Shown: positions 52,790-64,000, numbered from the stretch's first letter. The stretch: 64,000 bases of DNA from Branchinecta lynchi (GCA_023053575.1 JAKZAP010000014.1:9176001-9240000), one strand, 5' to 3'. Notes: generated by a model from the letters alone, not told the origin. Translations and numbers: made by a program.

Positions 52790-53590
52790 TTAAAACCGAA
52801 TTTCGTAATGGAATAAAACTCTTGTTAGAACCCCCAAAACAACCGAATTCGGTAAGTCTAGTAATAGAAAAGGACTAAAGAAAAATCCGGCGAATCACCG
52901 TATTCGGTAACGAATCAGAACCAAATGAATCTCGCCGAATTTAGACTGACTGAACGCGACCGAATTACTGAATTTGGTAGAGAACGAGACCAAAAATCAC
53001 CGAATTTACGCAGGGACTGACCGAATGCGGCGAAATCGATGTGGACTGAAAGAAAAATGGATGAATTATCGTATTCGGTCACAAATCAGAACCAAATGAA
53101 TCTGATTAATTACCGAATTATGAAATGGACTGACCGAATGCGACCGAATTACCCTATTCTGTAAACTATGAGACCAAATAAACAGGTTAAATCACGGAAT
53201 TTACACAAGAACAGACCGAATGCGGCGAAATCGATGCGGACTGAAAAAAAATTGGATGAATTATTGGATTCGGTCCCGAATCAGAACCAAACGAATCTGA
53301 TTAATGACCGAATTATGAAATGGACTGACCGAATGGGATATAACAGATATCGACTAGAGAAAAGTCCGGTGAATTACCGAATTCGGTAACCAATGAGACC
53401 AAATAAACAGGTTAAATCACCGAATTTACGAAGGGACGGACCGAATGCGGTGAAATGGATGCGGAGTGAACAAAAATTGGATGAATTAGCAAATTCGATA
53501 AAGAAGGGGGAACCAATAAACACGTTAAATCACCCAGATTTCAAAATGCGGGGACACACCGCGAAGCAGCCGCGATGCCCGTTTTGACCG
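52790..53590. repeat. ~224-bp satellite rich in ACCGAAT(T)
   Basis: The block GACCAAA(T)AAACAGGTTAAA(T)CAC(C)GAATTTAC recurs at about 53172 and 53396, with a diverged unit at 52990, giving a period near 224 bp and more than three copies. CCGAATTCGG and related words recur many times. Two short frames inside repeat each other and are not genes. Confidence 0.8.
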
Positions 53591-54063
53591 AATTTTTCGC
53601 CTTCGACGTCATGAGCTGAAAGATAAAAATGCTCCTTTGGCCGGATTTTATTATTATTGTTCATTTGATTCCTTCAAAACTGAAGACTGATGTATAAAAA
53701 TTAAACAGCAATATGTCAGTCAAGCTCGAACACACTTAAATAAATATAAACAGCTGACGTTGCGTAAAAAACAAATAGCCTACTAGACCTACAACCAAAT
53801 TCAAAAGGAAAACAAAATTTAAAAATATACTACAGTACTACAAATATACTATAATACTACATATACTACAATATACCACTTTAAATATTTACTTTTCTCC
53901 GCATCACGATCTTGTCCGTATGTTTAAAGTGCAATCTGTTCGAAGTGTAAATTTGTATTCTAATTTAAGTTGTGTTCTTTCTTTTTTCTATGTAGCCTAC
54001 TCCACTGTTTCTATTTTATGGAAGTGGGTAAATAAAAAGGTTCTTTCATTCCATTTAGAGACA

Positions 54064-54640
54064 TTTTTTGGGATCCTAAAACGCTATGTGGAGGGATACC
54101 TATGACTGGCTATGACATCGCAAAAGTTGTCCGATTGTCTGTCCGTCTGCCCGTCCGTCTGTCAGCACGATAACTCTCGAAGGGAATGAGATGGTGTGGA
54201 GATTCTCTTTATCATACGGACGGATTTTCTCATTTTTTACACGGACCTATAGTTCGCCCGGAATTAGATGTTCGATAAAGGGGTAAGGAAATACGCTGAA
54301 TTCATTTTCGAGCTTTATTTTTCGGCCGGACGAGCAGTTCGCCAGGAATTCGGTCGAAACCGGAAATTCGGCAGAAGTAAGGCAGGAAGTTTCAATCGGT
54401 TTCGTCAAAATGGATATGACTTGTAGGAGTTAAACACACATGCAATGCTGAACCCATATCTGAACTTGGTTCTCTGGTTTTCTCAGATGATTCGCTGTTT
54501 GACCTTTTCCTGTTTCTAAATTTAATTGTAAAAATGTTCAAGGAGTCTGGCAAAGACTGGATCTGGCGAAGGCAAGACCCAATTGTCTGTATCAGATTTA
54601 CATTTTTGGGATCCCATCGAAACTTTTGGTCTTGTTTTAT
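54064..54640 (+). repeat. Family A repeat, internally deleted copy
   Basis: Head TTTTTTGGGATCCTAAAACG and tail GGGATCCCATCGAAACTTTT then GGTCTTG are both present. Only about two subrepeats remain between them. Confidence 0.82.
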
Positions 54641-54743
54641 TCGCAGTCAGCTTGGGCTAAAGGAATAGTTATTCACGAAGGCTGAGCTTAGTTGTAGAAA
54701 AAAACATGAGAAGGTTAGCTTTGGCTATTAGCAAATGCATGAA

Positions 54744-56322
54744 AAACAAGACCAAAGGTTTCGATGGGATCCCAAAATTCAGTATTTGATCCAGACAATT
54801 GGGTATTGTCTTCGCCAGATCGAATCTCAGTCTTCGCCGAACTCCTTGAACATTTTACTGTTAAAATTTTTGAAACAGATCAAGGCCAAACAGCTAATCA
54901 TCCGAGAAAACCAAGTTCTGATATGGATTCAGTATGTTTGTTTATCCCGATTCTGACGAAACCGATCGAAACTCTCTGCCTTACTTCTGCTAATTTTCCG
55001 GTTTTGGCGGAATTCCGGAACTTCTTATCCGTTGAAAAAAAAAAGCTCAACAAGAGCTACGAGCTCATATGGCACGATGTTCGGATCATACTAACGACTA
55101 TTCTCAAGTTGGTTTGTTCGAGACCTTGATATGCGAACCAAACTTCATCGTCCTAATACATCATGAAGTACCGAATACGCAGGATCACCAGAATTCCGGA
55201 CCCTCCCCTTCCCCCAAACTTCCTCCAGAGTGCATCTGATCCGGTTATGTCAATGATGTATTTAGGGCTTGTGCTTGCTCTTCCCACCAAGTTTCATCCC
55301 GATTCCTCCACTCTAAGCCTTTCCCAAGATTTCCGGCCGCTCCTTCTAACTCCCCCGAACTCGTCGGATCCGGTCCGGATTTTAACTGGGTCGTCTGAGA
55401 CACGAGGTCTTTCCAAATATCTAGTTTCATTAAGATCCGATCACCCGTTCAAAAGTTAAAAACGCCTCAAGATTCCGGATTCCCTCTCCCTCCACTCCCC
55501 CATGATGCTCGGATCGGGGAATTGACTCTTTCCAACTTAATCTTTTGGGGTCCTTGATATGCGTGCCAAGTTTCATCATTCTAGCCTATGTGGAAGTGCC
55601 CGAACTAGCAAAACCCGGACCGACCGACGGACGAACAGAAATTGCGACCGTTATCTGGCACTTGGACGAGAACGTTGCCCCTATATCCAACATCTAATCA
55701 ACTTCAAATAAAAATTAAACTTATAACAAATTTTCCGGTTTTAGCCGGATTCCGGGAGAACTATATGTCTGGGTACAAAATTTATTGTCATATAGGGATT
55801 CAGCATCTCTTCTTACCCATAAATCGGACTAATCAACTACAAATAAGGCCTTTGCCTTTAACTAATTTTCCGGGTTTGGCTGGATTCCGGACAAACTACC
55901 TGTCCGGGTTGAAAATTAGTTTAAGTGGCAGCATGTCTTCTTACCCCTAAATCGCAACATCAAATACAACTTTTGCTTTTAACAATGTTTCCAGTTTTGG
56001 CCGGATTCCGGCGAACTACGTGTCCGGCGAGAAAATGGTTTTCATAATCATGTTCAGCATGTCTTCTTACCCCTTAATCGATTATCTGATTAGCTGTTTA
56101 CATATTGTGTTTGCCCCATAATTTGAACCTCCACCCCTAAATATAGGGCTACAGATCCCATCTACGAACTCAACCTTTCCCTTGACCCAAAGAATCCTAA
56201 CACCAAGTTTCATCAAAATATCTCGTTTCCTCCGAAACTTACCATGCTCACAGACGGACGGACAGACAGACAACTTTTGCGATGTCATAGGTATCCCCCC
56301 AATTACGTTTTGGGATCCCAAA
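54744..56322 (-). repeat. Family A repeat copy (reverse), split by family B
   Basis: The reverse-strand tail (54744 on, AAGACCAAAGGTTTCGATGG) and the rest (55680-56322, ending in TTTTGGGATCCC) are separated by a reverse-strand family B copy at 55046-55666. The orientation of both parts agrees. Confidence 0.82.
55046..55666 (-). repeat. Family B repeat copy (reverse), short
   Basis: Both ends are present: ACAAGAGCTACGAGCTCATA near 55046 and the TGGCACTTGG...head near 55660. About five subrepeats lie in between. It is nested in family A. Confidence 0.8.
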
Positions 56323-56427
56323 AGAACTAGGAAAGGAAACTAGAAAATATGCGGACTGGTGATGACGCGTGTTATTTAGAAGGACAAATTCGAATAGTAT
56401 TCTACTTCAATAATTCACTTCTCGATA

Positions 56428-56868
56428 CAGGAGTGTTGCATGAAGCTGCCCTTACTATGGCACCGCCCACCCCCCAATTGGCCATGGTACATGATCCTGC
56501 CACCTTGGATCATGAAGCTGCCACCCCCAGAAAAATCATGCAAATTCCAAGAAAACAGCAAATTTTGTTATTTGCAAAAGGTCAAGGAACCTCTCTGACC
56601 AAACAGCTGGCTTCTAACTTCACCATGTAGCAAAATACCATTTTCAGCAAAGTGGGCGACTTCATGATCACTTGGGTGCCTATATTCTTTTGTGTTCTCC
56701 AGCTTAGTCTTGAACAGTTACAAGTAAACTATGGTACCAGCAGAAAGCGAAGGTTCTAAGCTTCCTTTCAGGATACTCCACTGAATTTTATTTCAACCTT
56801 TACTCTTTTTCCCTAAGTCATTTCCCCAAAATAGGAGTTTAGGGTGGCAGCTTCATGCAACACTCCTG
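56428..56868 (+). mobile_element. MITE with CAGGAGTG termini, copy 2 (TA target site)
   Basis: This copy keeps a better right end than copy 1: the left CAGGAGTGTTGCATGAAGCT pairs with the right end ...GCTTCATGCAACACTCCTG over ~25 bp. It is flanked by TA on both sides. Identity to 7501-7940 is very high, so the family moved recently. Confidence 0.88.
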
Positions 56869-56943
56869 TATCCTATGATGGGTCTCCACTATCACGGTTC
56901 GCTATGCTATAATTAGCATACTACTTTCTGTTTAATCTTTTAG

Positions 56944-57383
56944 AACTGGAGTTCGACGGAACTCGCATGACTGAGTTAGAGAGGAGGGTTGACGTTTGGG
57001 CACAGTCGCACAAGAGTATCAGCACAAGATTCGGGCAACTTGCACAGAAAAGCAATTTAATGCAAGGGCAACTTCAGAAACAAACGCGTAAACTATCCAA
57101 CCTCGAGAAGAGCAATCAGTCGAAAATCCTGCCATCAGTTTCTGGTGCAAAGAGGTCCTTAGGAGAACTCGAGACTGGAGCCCCAAAGCCTAAGAAGAAG
57201 AAGAAGAAAACCGAAGAGGAAACCGGAACCGCAACAAATGCTGTCTCCTCATTTCAAGGCAGGCCAACTCAGACGCAGAAAACCAAGGAGGGAACCAATA
57301 CCGCAACAGCTGATGCTGTCTTCTCGTATCAAGTCTGTCCAAATCAGACGCTAAAGGTCTATGGAACTTTTAATGATGAGAAA
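56944..57383 (+). CDS. Host gene exon 3 (coiled coil and lysine-rich segment)
   Basis: A CTTTTAG acceptor and AAA|GTAAGT donor enclose 440 bases. Entry completes the codon split after exon 36948-37020 and exit is phase 0. The product continues the helix (MTELERRVDVWAQSHKSIST, LQKQTRKLSNLEKSNQ). It then has a basic PKPKKKKKKTEEE run, a likely nuclear localisation signal, followed by two related blocks (T(A)TNAVSSFQGRPTQTQK and TADAVFSYQVCPNQTLK). The family is unknown. The lysine run and coiled coil suggest a nuclear protein; this is inference. Confidence 0.85.
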
Positions 57384-58272
57384 GTAAGTGATACCCTATA
57401 TTGGTACAGGGAGGATAGGGGGGGGGGGGGGCTGTTGAATGTCATTTGGTAGGGCAATATTAGTCAGTTAACCGAAGGGCAGTATTTAGTCAGTTAACCA
57501 AAGAGGGCTGAGATGAAAATTCTATTTACCCATCACATATTCACTTGCATATGCTTGGAGGCCCGATGAAAATTTGTTGCGTCTTTGCTGCTCTGTTCAC
57601 GAATATTCGATTTCAAATAGTGGACTTTTCGTGTCGAATTTGTGGTGCCTCAGTGTACTTGTACCTGTGTTGCAGGCTTGACGAAAAAGATTTATGACAA
57701 ATAACTGTTCAGGCAATGAGCTCACCTGCACCAAGCTCACCTTTGGCCGCTGAAAAGCCACGTTTGTGTTGAGATTCAAATATTCCGGTAGTAAAACTTT
57801 CCGTTGTGTGGGCGGCCGTAGATATTCTGTACATCAAACTGGAAAGTATAGTTAAAAAAGAAAAAAAATCCTTAATACAACCTGGAGACACAAATTTCAT
57901 ATGTTACTTTCTGAACTAACTAACGTCACCTCACTAATCTTTGCACTTGCCGCGGTCAAGAACAAATACCCCGTCTTTGGTCCCGTGCAGCGACTATCGA
58001 GTTTTCGCTTTTCCGCGGAGGTTTCCTCCAGTCTCGGTGAAACACTTCCGGGGGAGCTGCAGCCGATTCCAGAGTGCGGAAACCGCTTTGGAAATTTTGT
58101 TGATTTTCCGCAGCAGAACTAAAACTAACGAAAATACCTCCGGCGTTACTTTCCAGCTCGTGCGAATCTTCCTTTGTCGTATTCACCGTCATTACAGTTT
58201 CAGAATTCCTGCATAAATGTAATAACGCCTTTTTCCACTCCAGGCCGCCACTGATTTTGTTTTTGTCTTTAG
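57384..58272. other. Intron, no gene seen
   Basis: There is an 11-base G-run at 57420. The frames at 57901-58216 are open on both strands but not recognised. A phrase near 57960-58000 (GTCTTTGGTC...GCAGCGACTAT) recurs near 21615. Confidence 0.45.
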
Positions 58273-58494
58273 GTTTCTTTCCACGTTCCCTTTGACAGAG
58301 TCTTCTATAAAGGATTCAAGATAACCGATTCCCAAATCGCCGTCCAACTCCACCAGTTTGCAACCGTCACCTGTACCCTCTTATTGAGCCAAGAAGGTAG
58401 CCCCACGTCTGTCATTGCTGTTTGGGTGAGAGAGAAGGCTGTGGATGCCACAAATTTGAGTGTGAACGACCATGTGAGGTGCTCTGCATTAGAG
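58273..58494 (+). CDS. Host gene exon 4
   Basis: A TTTGTCTTTAG acceptor and GAG|GTAGGT donor enclose 74 codons in phase 0 at both ends. The product (VSFHVPFDRVFYKGFKITDS, later SVIAVWVREKAVDATN) looks like a compact globular domain with alternating strands. I do not recognise it. The phase agrees with exons on both sides. Confidence 0.8.
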
Positions 58495-58649
58495 GTAGGT
58501 GCTTCCCTTAAATTATTTTTTTTTTTTCAAATTCAAATTCACTTATTTTACCTTCATATTCTTGTCGATGACAAAAATAACAGCGGAAATCGGAAACATC
58601 GGAAATCATTGGTCAAATAGGTGTACAGGATACCTTGCTATTTGCCAAC

Positions 58650-59140
58650 CCCTAGTGAATGTAATATATGCATGCAGTTCCAACCGTTTCTTTCCAGCCT
58701 GTACACTTACAAAATGTGTGAAATTGGGCCTTGATTAGAAGCTCTAATTATTCACTACATCGCAGTATTTTTTTTCCGCTTTCGTTGAACGAAGTTGCAG
58801 CGTTGCCAGTTGAATCTCTTCTAATCACCTGCTGACCATGGCCGAATTGTTTTTGCGCCAGCTTTCGTTTCCAATTTTCTTTTGCGCCTTTCGCTGATTT
58901 GTTCGCGCTACCAGGTTAACCCGAATGGCTTGAATGTCACTATTTGCACAAGCGTTTTCTGTTACATGTATTTGCACCTTTTCAACTTTGTTTTGCGCTA
59001 GTCAACTTCAAAGAAGAAGTAGAAGTAAATGATGATATTTAATGTCAATTAATTTGGATAGAACGGATGTATTTTGATGTTCCTCACGCGATCCTTGTGA
59101 TTTAATCTTTATTTGCACAAGTCGACTAGGGGTGGCGCAC
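58650..59140 (+). repeat. Dispersed repeat C, copy 2
   Basis: It is inverted relative to 1500-1985. It contains CACCTGCTGACCATGGCCGA and several TTTGCGCC words. It lies just after exon 4. Confidence 0.6.
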
Positions 59141-59149
59141 TGAAAGGAA

Positions 59150-59700
59150 TCAATGCGAAGTCCGGTGTTGCCACAGCGAAACAGTTTTTCGAGCTTCTAA
59201 AGATCAGAAAATTGTTCTTAGTACTACTTGAAGTACACGGTGCAGTTTGACGGCCATTATATTGTTAAAAACTAATAAATTAATGGATGGACAGCAGTGT
59301 TCCTCGAAACTAACAACAAGCAGTGGTAACAGAACAAAATGTGTTCTTTTGAAGAAAAGCTGTTACTTCAATTTCCAACAAAGTAGAACTTCTGAGCTTC
59401 CCGTGGCAACCCTGGAGACGCTGCTCATAACTCGGCCCGCTGGCGGAGCCCAACCTAGCGATCTGATTGGCTCTGCATAAGACAAAGGAGAACCAGGGTC
59501 TATTATCCTTAGATAACTTATTACGGCACGCCCAGAGGAATAGACGAATCTGTATACGCCGTATTACACCTTATTACACATATTTGAACAATGCATTACT
59601 TTCACGGTTGAAAAGGGAAGAGATGAATACGCGACAACTTCCGTGACTCAATGCGGGTGGCGTGGTTACACTTCCGAAGTGTTTTACTGCGGTATATCTG
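59150..59700. other. Intron, no gene seen
   Basis: A short frame at 59247-59480 is not recognised. There are no repeats of note. Confidence 0.45.
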
Positions 59701-59710
59701 TGTATCACAC

Positions 59711-60829
59711 GTTTTTGGGATCCCAAAACGTAAGTGGAGAGATACCTAGGACATCAAAAAAGTTGTCCGTCCGTCCGTCTGTCTGTCCGTCCGTCTGTAA
59801 GCACGATAACTCTCGATGGGAATGATATATTTTGATGAAACTTGGTGTGAGGATTCGTTGGGTCGTCGGACCAGTCGAGTTCGTAGATGGGCTTTGTAGC
59901 CCTACATTTAGGGGTGGGGGTTCAAATTAAGGGGCAAACAAAATATTTTGAAACAGCTAATGTGATAGTCGATTATGGGGTAAGAAGACATGCTGAGCAC
60001 GATGGTTAAAACTATTTTGTCATGGGACGAGTAGTTGGCCCGGAATCCGTCCAAAACCGGAAAGTTTGTTAAAAGTAAAAGTTTTATTTGAGGTTGATTA
60101 GATGTTCGATTTAGGGGTAGGAAGACATGCTGAAGACGATGGTGAAAACCATTTTCTCGACGGACAAGTAGTTCGCCCGGAATCCGGCCGAAACCGGAAA
60201 GTTTGTTAGAGTTAAAAGTTTTATTTCGAGTTGATTAGATGTTCTTTTTAGGGCAAGAAGACATGCTGAACACTTATGTGAAAACAATTTTCTACCCGGA
60301 CATGTAGTTCGCCCGGAATCCGGCCAAAACCGGAAAATTGTTAAAAGTTAAAGTTTTATTTCTGGTTGATTAGATAACCGATTTAGGAGTAAGAAGAGAT
60401 GCTGAATCCGTGTGTGACAATCATATTTTACCCGGACATATAGTTCGACCGGAATCCGGCTGGAGTCGGAAAATTTGTTATAAGGTAAATTTTTATATGA
60501 AGTTGATTAGATGTTCAATATTGGGGAAAGAAGATACCTTGAGTTCGTTTTTCAGCTTTCTTGAGTTCGGCTGAAACCGGGATATTGGCAGAAGCGGCAG
60601 GAAGCTTTCGTCAAAACAGATGTGACTTATAGGAGTAAACACATGCTGAATCCATATCTGAACTTGGTTTTCTCAGATTATTAGGTATTTGGCCTTAATC
60701 TGTTTCTGAATTTAATTGCGGAAATGTTCAAGGAGTCTGGCGATGACTGGATCTGGCTAAGACAAGACCCAGTTGTCTGGAGTAGATGTTGAATTTTTTG
60801 GGATCCCGTCGAAACCGTTGGTCTTGTTC
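59711..60829 (+). repeat. Family A repeat, most complete copy
   Basis: It runs from TTTTTGGGATCCCAAAACGT to TTTTTTGGGATCCCGTCGAA then ACCGTTGGTCTTG. Layout: a 250-bp leader with (GTCC)n/(GTCT)n and the GTAGATGGGCT(T)TGTAGCC hairpin; then five ~118-bp subrepeats with CCGGAATCCGGCC; then a tail with GATCTGGC(G/T)AAGACAAGACCC. GGGATCCC occurs at both ends. There is no ORF across the unit. Confidence 0.88.
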
Positions 60830-60984
60830 GAATTCGAGCCAGAACCCGAGCCACAAAAACCTAGTTGTTCGCGGAAACACACTTGTAGGCCTCACACGTC
60901 TTATTCGACCCTGCACGGATTTTGCTGTCTTTCGGTGTTCGTGTTAACCTGGGATCACCTGTCTCGCCTTCTTTGCCCTCAGTT

Positions 60985-61404
60985 TTAGTCCCCTTAAGGT
61001 GTTTTTCCGCGGCATATTATCCTCACAAACATTTCCTCACGGATACAGAATTGTGTTTGAAAACTCGACCCTCAGGTTGAAACTTGCTCTATCGCCCTTT
61101 TGTCTATTCTTGCCGGTAAATACTCCTTCAGCCAAATCATGTATAAACAAGTACAGAAGTTTCTATGGGATCCAAAATGTCCCCAATAATCCATTTCCGG
61201 TCTAGCCCCGACTACGAAGTGAATACTGCGCTAGTCGAAGACTCCAAGAATGTTTTAATGCAACATTTTCTTCTTTCCGAAGCTCCTGGTTTACAGCAAA
61301 ACATTTATCCAGTAAGATTACAAAGCAGTCTTCTTGTCTATGAACCGATATGAACAGTTCGACAATGACATTTATTAGAACTAACAAATTTTCCTTTTTT
61401 GCCA
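60985..61404 (+). other. Possible relic exon region
   Basis: A 62-codon frame at 61165-61353 includes SSPDYEVNTALVEDSKNVLM and LSEAPGLQQNIYP, which looks protein-like. No clean splice sites bound it. At 61405 a TTTTTTGCCAG acceptor opens 36 codons (VASGESCRPCRKTKIRSIFC...) to TAA, a possible alternative last exon. Neither is certain. Confidence 0.25.
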
Positions 61405-61739
61405 GGTAGCCTCCGGGGAATCCTGCCGACCTTGTAGAAAAACAAAAATAAGATCGATTTTCTGTATATCCTTATCACCAGATGGAAACTTCAAAGAACC
61501 AGTAAAGACATAACACGGTGCCTGCTTTCACTGTGGATTCCATGGGTAGTATCAACCAAGCAAGGAAACAAAGCAGATAGACCGATTCAGCTGCCAGCCT
61601 TCCCTACAGACGGACTGTACTATCATATGCTTCAAGGAAGTTAGAGGGGACTGGAAGAGCCATATGAGCTTGACAGCGGGAACCTTAGTCGATTTACCTG
61701 CTGCCTCCCTTGCAAGTTCCGTATGAGCTTACATCTTCC

Positions 61740-61978
61740 AGATTCATTCATATTTCTACATTCATATCTCTACATTCATCTACATTTACTCTACATTCAT
61801 CTACATTCATCTACATTCACTCTACATTCATCTACATTCACTGTACATTCATCTACATTCATCTGCATTCATCTACATTCACTCGACATTCATCTACATT
61901 CACTCTACATTCACTCTACATTCGTCTACATTCACTCTACATTCATCTACATTCCCTCTACATTCATCTCTCTTTTAT
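61740..61978. repeat. TCTACATTCA microsatellite next to a splice acceptor
   Basis: CTACATTCA(T/C) units with TCATCTACATTCAC pairs repeat more than twenty times and end seven bases before the acceptor of exon 61986. The repeat forms the pyrimidine-rich lead-in to the exon. Confidence 0.9.
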
Positions 61979-61985
61979 CTCCTAG

Positions 61986-62181
61986 ATCCTAAACAAAGAA
62001 GAAGGGAGGGCTTGTTTTTGGTACGGTGAAACAACTAAGTGGTTCTACTTCACGGCGAAGATGGTGACAGTCGATAACATGCAGTGCAACGATTTGCACC
62101 GTGTCTCGAAAAAGTTGTGGCAAAGCGCCTGGTTCTACATGAAGGAAGAACAGGAAGGAATTAGACTTGTGTCTGTGGTCG
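61986..62181 (+). CDS. Host gene exon 5
   Basis: A CTCCTAG acceptor and G|GTAAGA donor enclose 65 codons plus one base, entering in phase 0 as required after exon 58273-58494. The product (ILNKEEGRACFWYGETTKWF, then MVTVDNMQCNDLHRVSKKLW) is aromatic-rich and globular-looking, with two cysteines. Translation continues to the donor without a stop, so at least one more exon must follow. None was found before the window end. The family is unknown. Confidence 0.8.
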
Positions 62182-63260
62182 GTAAGAAGTACTTTTTTGT
62201 AGCTATTTCTTTCTTGAAGGACCGGTCGTGTCTATAATGCTAATGCATCGTACTTCCGCAATCGCTCCACCCACTCTTAATCCGTAGACTTGATTGTATT
62301 TGACGGTGCAAAACGGATAAGTCAGCTACATTTTATTAGAGCTGTATAACATCTATAGACCTGATTTCCAAACTGTTCAGTCTAGCCCCTAATGACAACT
62401 CACTACTTGCGTTTTTTATTTGAATTCTAGATTATGTGCTGTTCTCGCCTCTGACAAAAAACACTAATTTCTGCTGATAAGTATTTAACCCCCGCCGTTT
62501 GTTGATCGGTGAGGAAGGAGTGTGGAGAACGAGAATCGAGTAGTGACTATCGAAGCAACTTTTCGATGCTGCAGGATTGCGAAGTTTTCCCCGTTCTCGA
62601 TTTTGACAAAAATGTAAGAAAAGGAGAATGGGCTTCTTCTCAGTAGTAAAAAAAAAATGCAAAATAGGAGGAAATTCACTAGGAGGAGTGAGATAAAAAA
62701 AACACAACTGCTGATTCTCACATTTGCATTGTTCAGGGGTGTCACTTGGGGGGGGGGGGGACTCCCCCGACCCCCCTCACCCCGACTCCGTTATGCTTTT
62801 GTCGGGCGTCGGCAAGAAATGAAATCCTGCAAACATTTGTCGGGCAAAACACTGAAGAAATCGGATTCTGCATGCTTTAGTCGTGTCTCGGTATTCTCGT
62901 CGGCCAGGGGTGGGAGTGAGACCTATATATCCTATATATCCTATATTTTAAAACTTGTCCTATAATATAATATATTGAGTCAAAAACCCTATTTTCTCCT
63001 ATATTTCAGCTTTTGCTGTTTTTTTCGTAAATTTCCAAATTAATTCTGCAAAAACTGGAAAAAGGTCGAAGTAATTAATATTTCTGCAAAAATGTTATTC
63101 TATTACGTCACTCAGTTTGACGCAGTTGTGTGTTTTTCTGGTCCTTTTCTGAGGTTTTCACGAAGTCAATCAGTAGCGTGTTCGTAGTTCCTTAATTTTC
63201 TATTTGATCTCTGTTCATGGATAAAATTTACCCATCACAGTCTCTCGTCTTGGATACTAT
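62182..63260. other. Intron or intergenic, no gene seen
   Basis: There is a G12 run near 62748 and a triplicated CCTATATAT near 62933-62945. Short frames at 62432-62745 and 62657-62965 are not recognised. Confidence 0.5.
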
Positions 63261-63266
63261 GTTTTG

Positions 63267-64000
63267 CATGGCACTTGCCTTCCGGCCAAGTCCCTCGGTC
63301 GGTCGGTCGGTCGGCCAGCGCGGTGTTTGCGAGTTAGGGTACTTCCAGATATGCTAGGGCGATGGAACTTGGCAGGCCTATCAGGGACACGACCAAACTA
63401 ACTTGGAAATAGTCACTTGCCCGATCCGACCATCGTGGGGGAAGGGGGAGATGGTGGAATCCGGAAAATAGGGACATTCACAACTTTCGAACGGGTGATC
63501 GGGTCGTAATGAAACTTAATATCTGGAAATATCTCGTGTCTCATTTCAAGTTCGGAATGGATCCGATGAATCTGGGGGGGGGGAGTCGGAGGGGGAACCG
63601 GAAATCGTGTGAAACTCTCAAAGTGGAGCGATCGGGATGAAACTTGGTGCGAAGAGCAAGCACACGCTCTACATTCATCACTGACAGGACTGGACCGGAT
63701 TCGGGCACTGTGGGGGGAGGTGGAGGGGGGGGGGTCGGAATTCCGGCGATCCGTCGTTAATGTACTTCCAGGTGGGCTAGGACGATAAAACTTGGCAGGC
63801 ATCTCAGGGACCCGACTAGATTAATTTGGAAACAGTCACTTGCCCGACCTGACTATAGTCGGGGGAGGGGGAGACGGCAGAATCCGGAAATTAGTAGGAT
63901 GCGTAACTTTCGAATGGGTTATCGGATCTTAACGAAACTTGATATCTAAAGACCTCATGTCTCAGCATGCCCATTTTGAGTCCGGACCTGATCTGATGAA
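63267..64000 (+). repeat. Family B repeat copy, cut by the window end
   Basis: The head ATGGCACTTGCCTTCCGGCC is followed by (GGTC)n and the standard series of ATGAAACTTG subrepeats with G-runs. Reverse-strand proline-rich frames are only their complement. Confidence 0.85.

Noticed and set aside
61710..61992. ORFs encoding HSTFIYIH repeats
   Set aside because: They are translations of the TCTACATTCA microsatellite in two frames at once, lying in an intron.

Overview
This window looks like nuclear DNA from an invertebrate animal. It has spliced exons with GT/AG borders separated by very long introns, an AT-rich background, almost no compact genes, and dense layers of transposable elements. One terminal exon ends in a DUF4780-like domain, a family I associate with arthropods, so an arthropod (possibly a crustacean) is the best guess. 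The species cannot be fixed from sequence alone.

Layout. 1-1300: nested tandem repeats whose 21-bp unit can encode heptads, then a decayed ORF. 2304-6230: a Mag/SURL-like Gypsy LTR retrotransposon with 150-bp LTRs, a 5-bp target duplication, an internally deleted gag and a broken pol. 7501-9423: a 440-bp TA-flanked MITE abutting a foldback element built of ~50-bp palindromic subrepeats. 12713-14268: a terminal exon that copies a host exon and then carries the DUF4780-like domain. 15523-32635: mostly interspersed repeats. These are family B (G-rich, 'GAAACTTGG' subrepeats), fragments of a Jockey-like non-LTR element with an inserted MITE, and a MULE (30193-32820) that sits inside a family A repeat and itself holds a family B copy. 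33554-62181: five exons with matching splice phases from one host gene of unknown function, encoding coiled-coil and lysine-rich parts. Their introns are packed with family A and B repeats, a hAT-like element, other MITEs and the Polinton.

The main object is a Polinton/Maverick (adintovirus-like) element at 40412-51523. It has ~566-bp terminal inverted repeats starting 5'-AG and a perfect 6-bp target duplication GATCTG. It carries protein-primed-type DNA polymerase B with SAP motifs just upstream, a retroviral-type DDE integrase, an adenain-like protease, a major capsid protein, a penton-like minor capsid protein, pVI-like and pX-like small virion proteins, a CxxC zinc ribbon and a membrane protein. 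One small ORF is duplicated intact in both terminal repeats. Most large genes are broken, the polymerase lacks its C-terminal half, and no packaging ATPase is visible, so the copy is defective although its ends are intact. Many gene starts share a TAATAAATG/TATAAATG motif that looks like a viral late promoter.

Functionally, the Polinton genes form a set for integration (INT plus termini), replication (PolB and the TIR-encoded small protein), particle assembly (MCP, penton) and maturation (protease with candidate cleavage sites in two small proteins). The host gene reads through on the opposite strand to most of these genes. The rest of the window is selfish DNA inserted into selfish DNA, and the nesting order gives a relative timeline.
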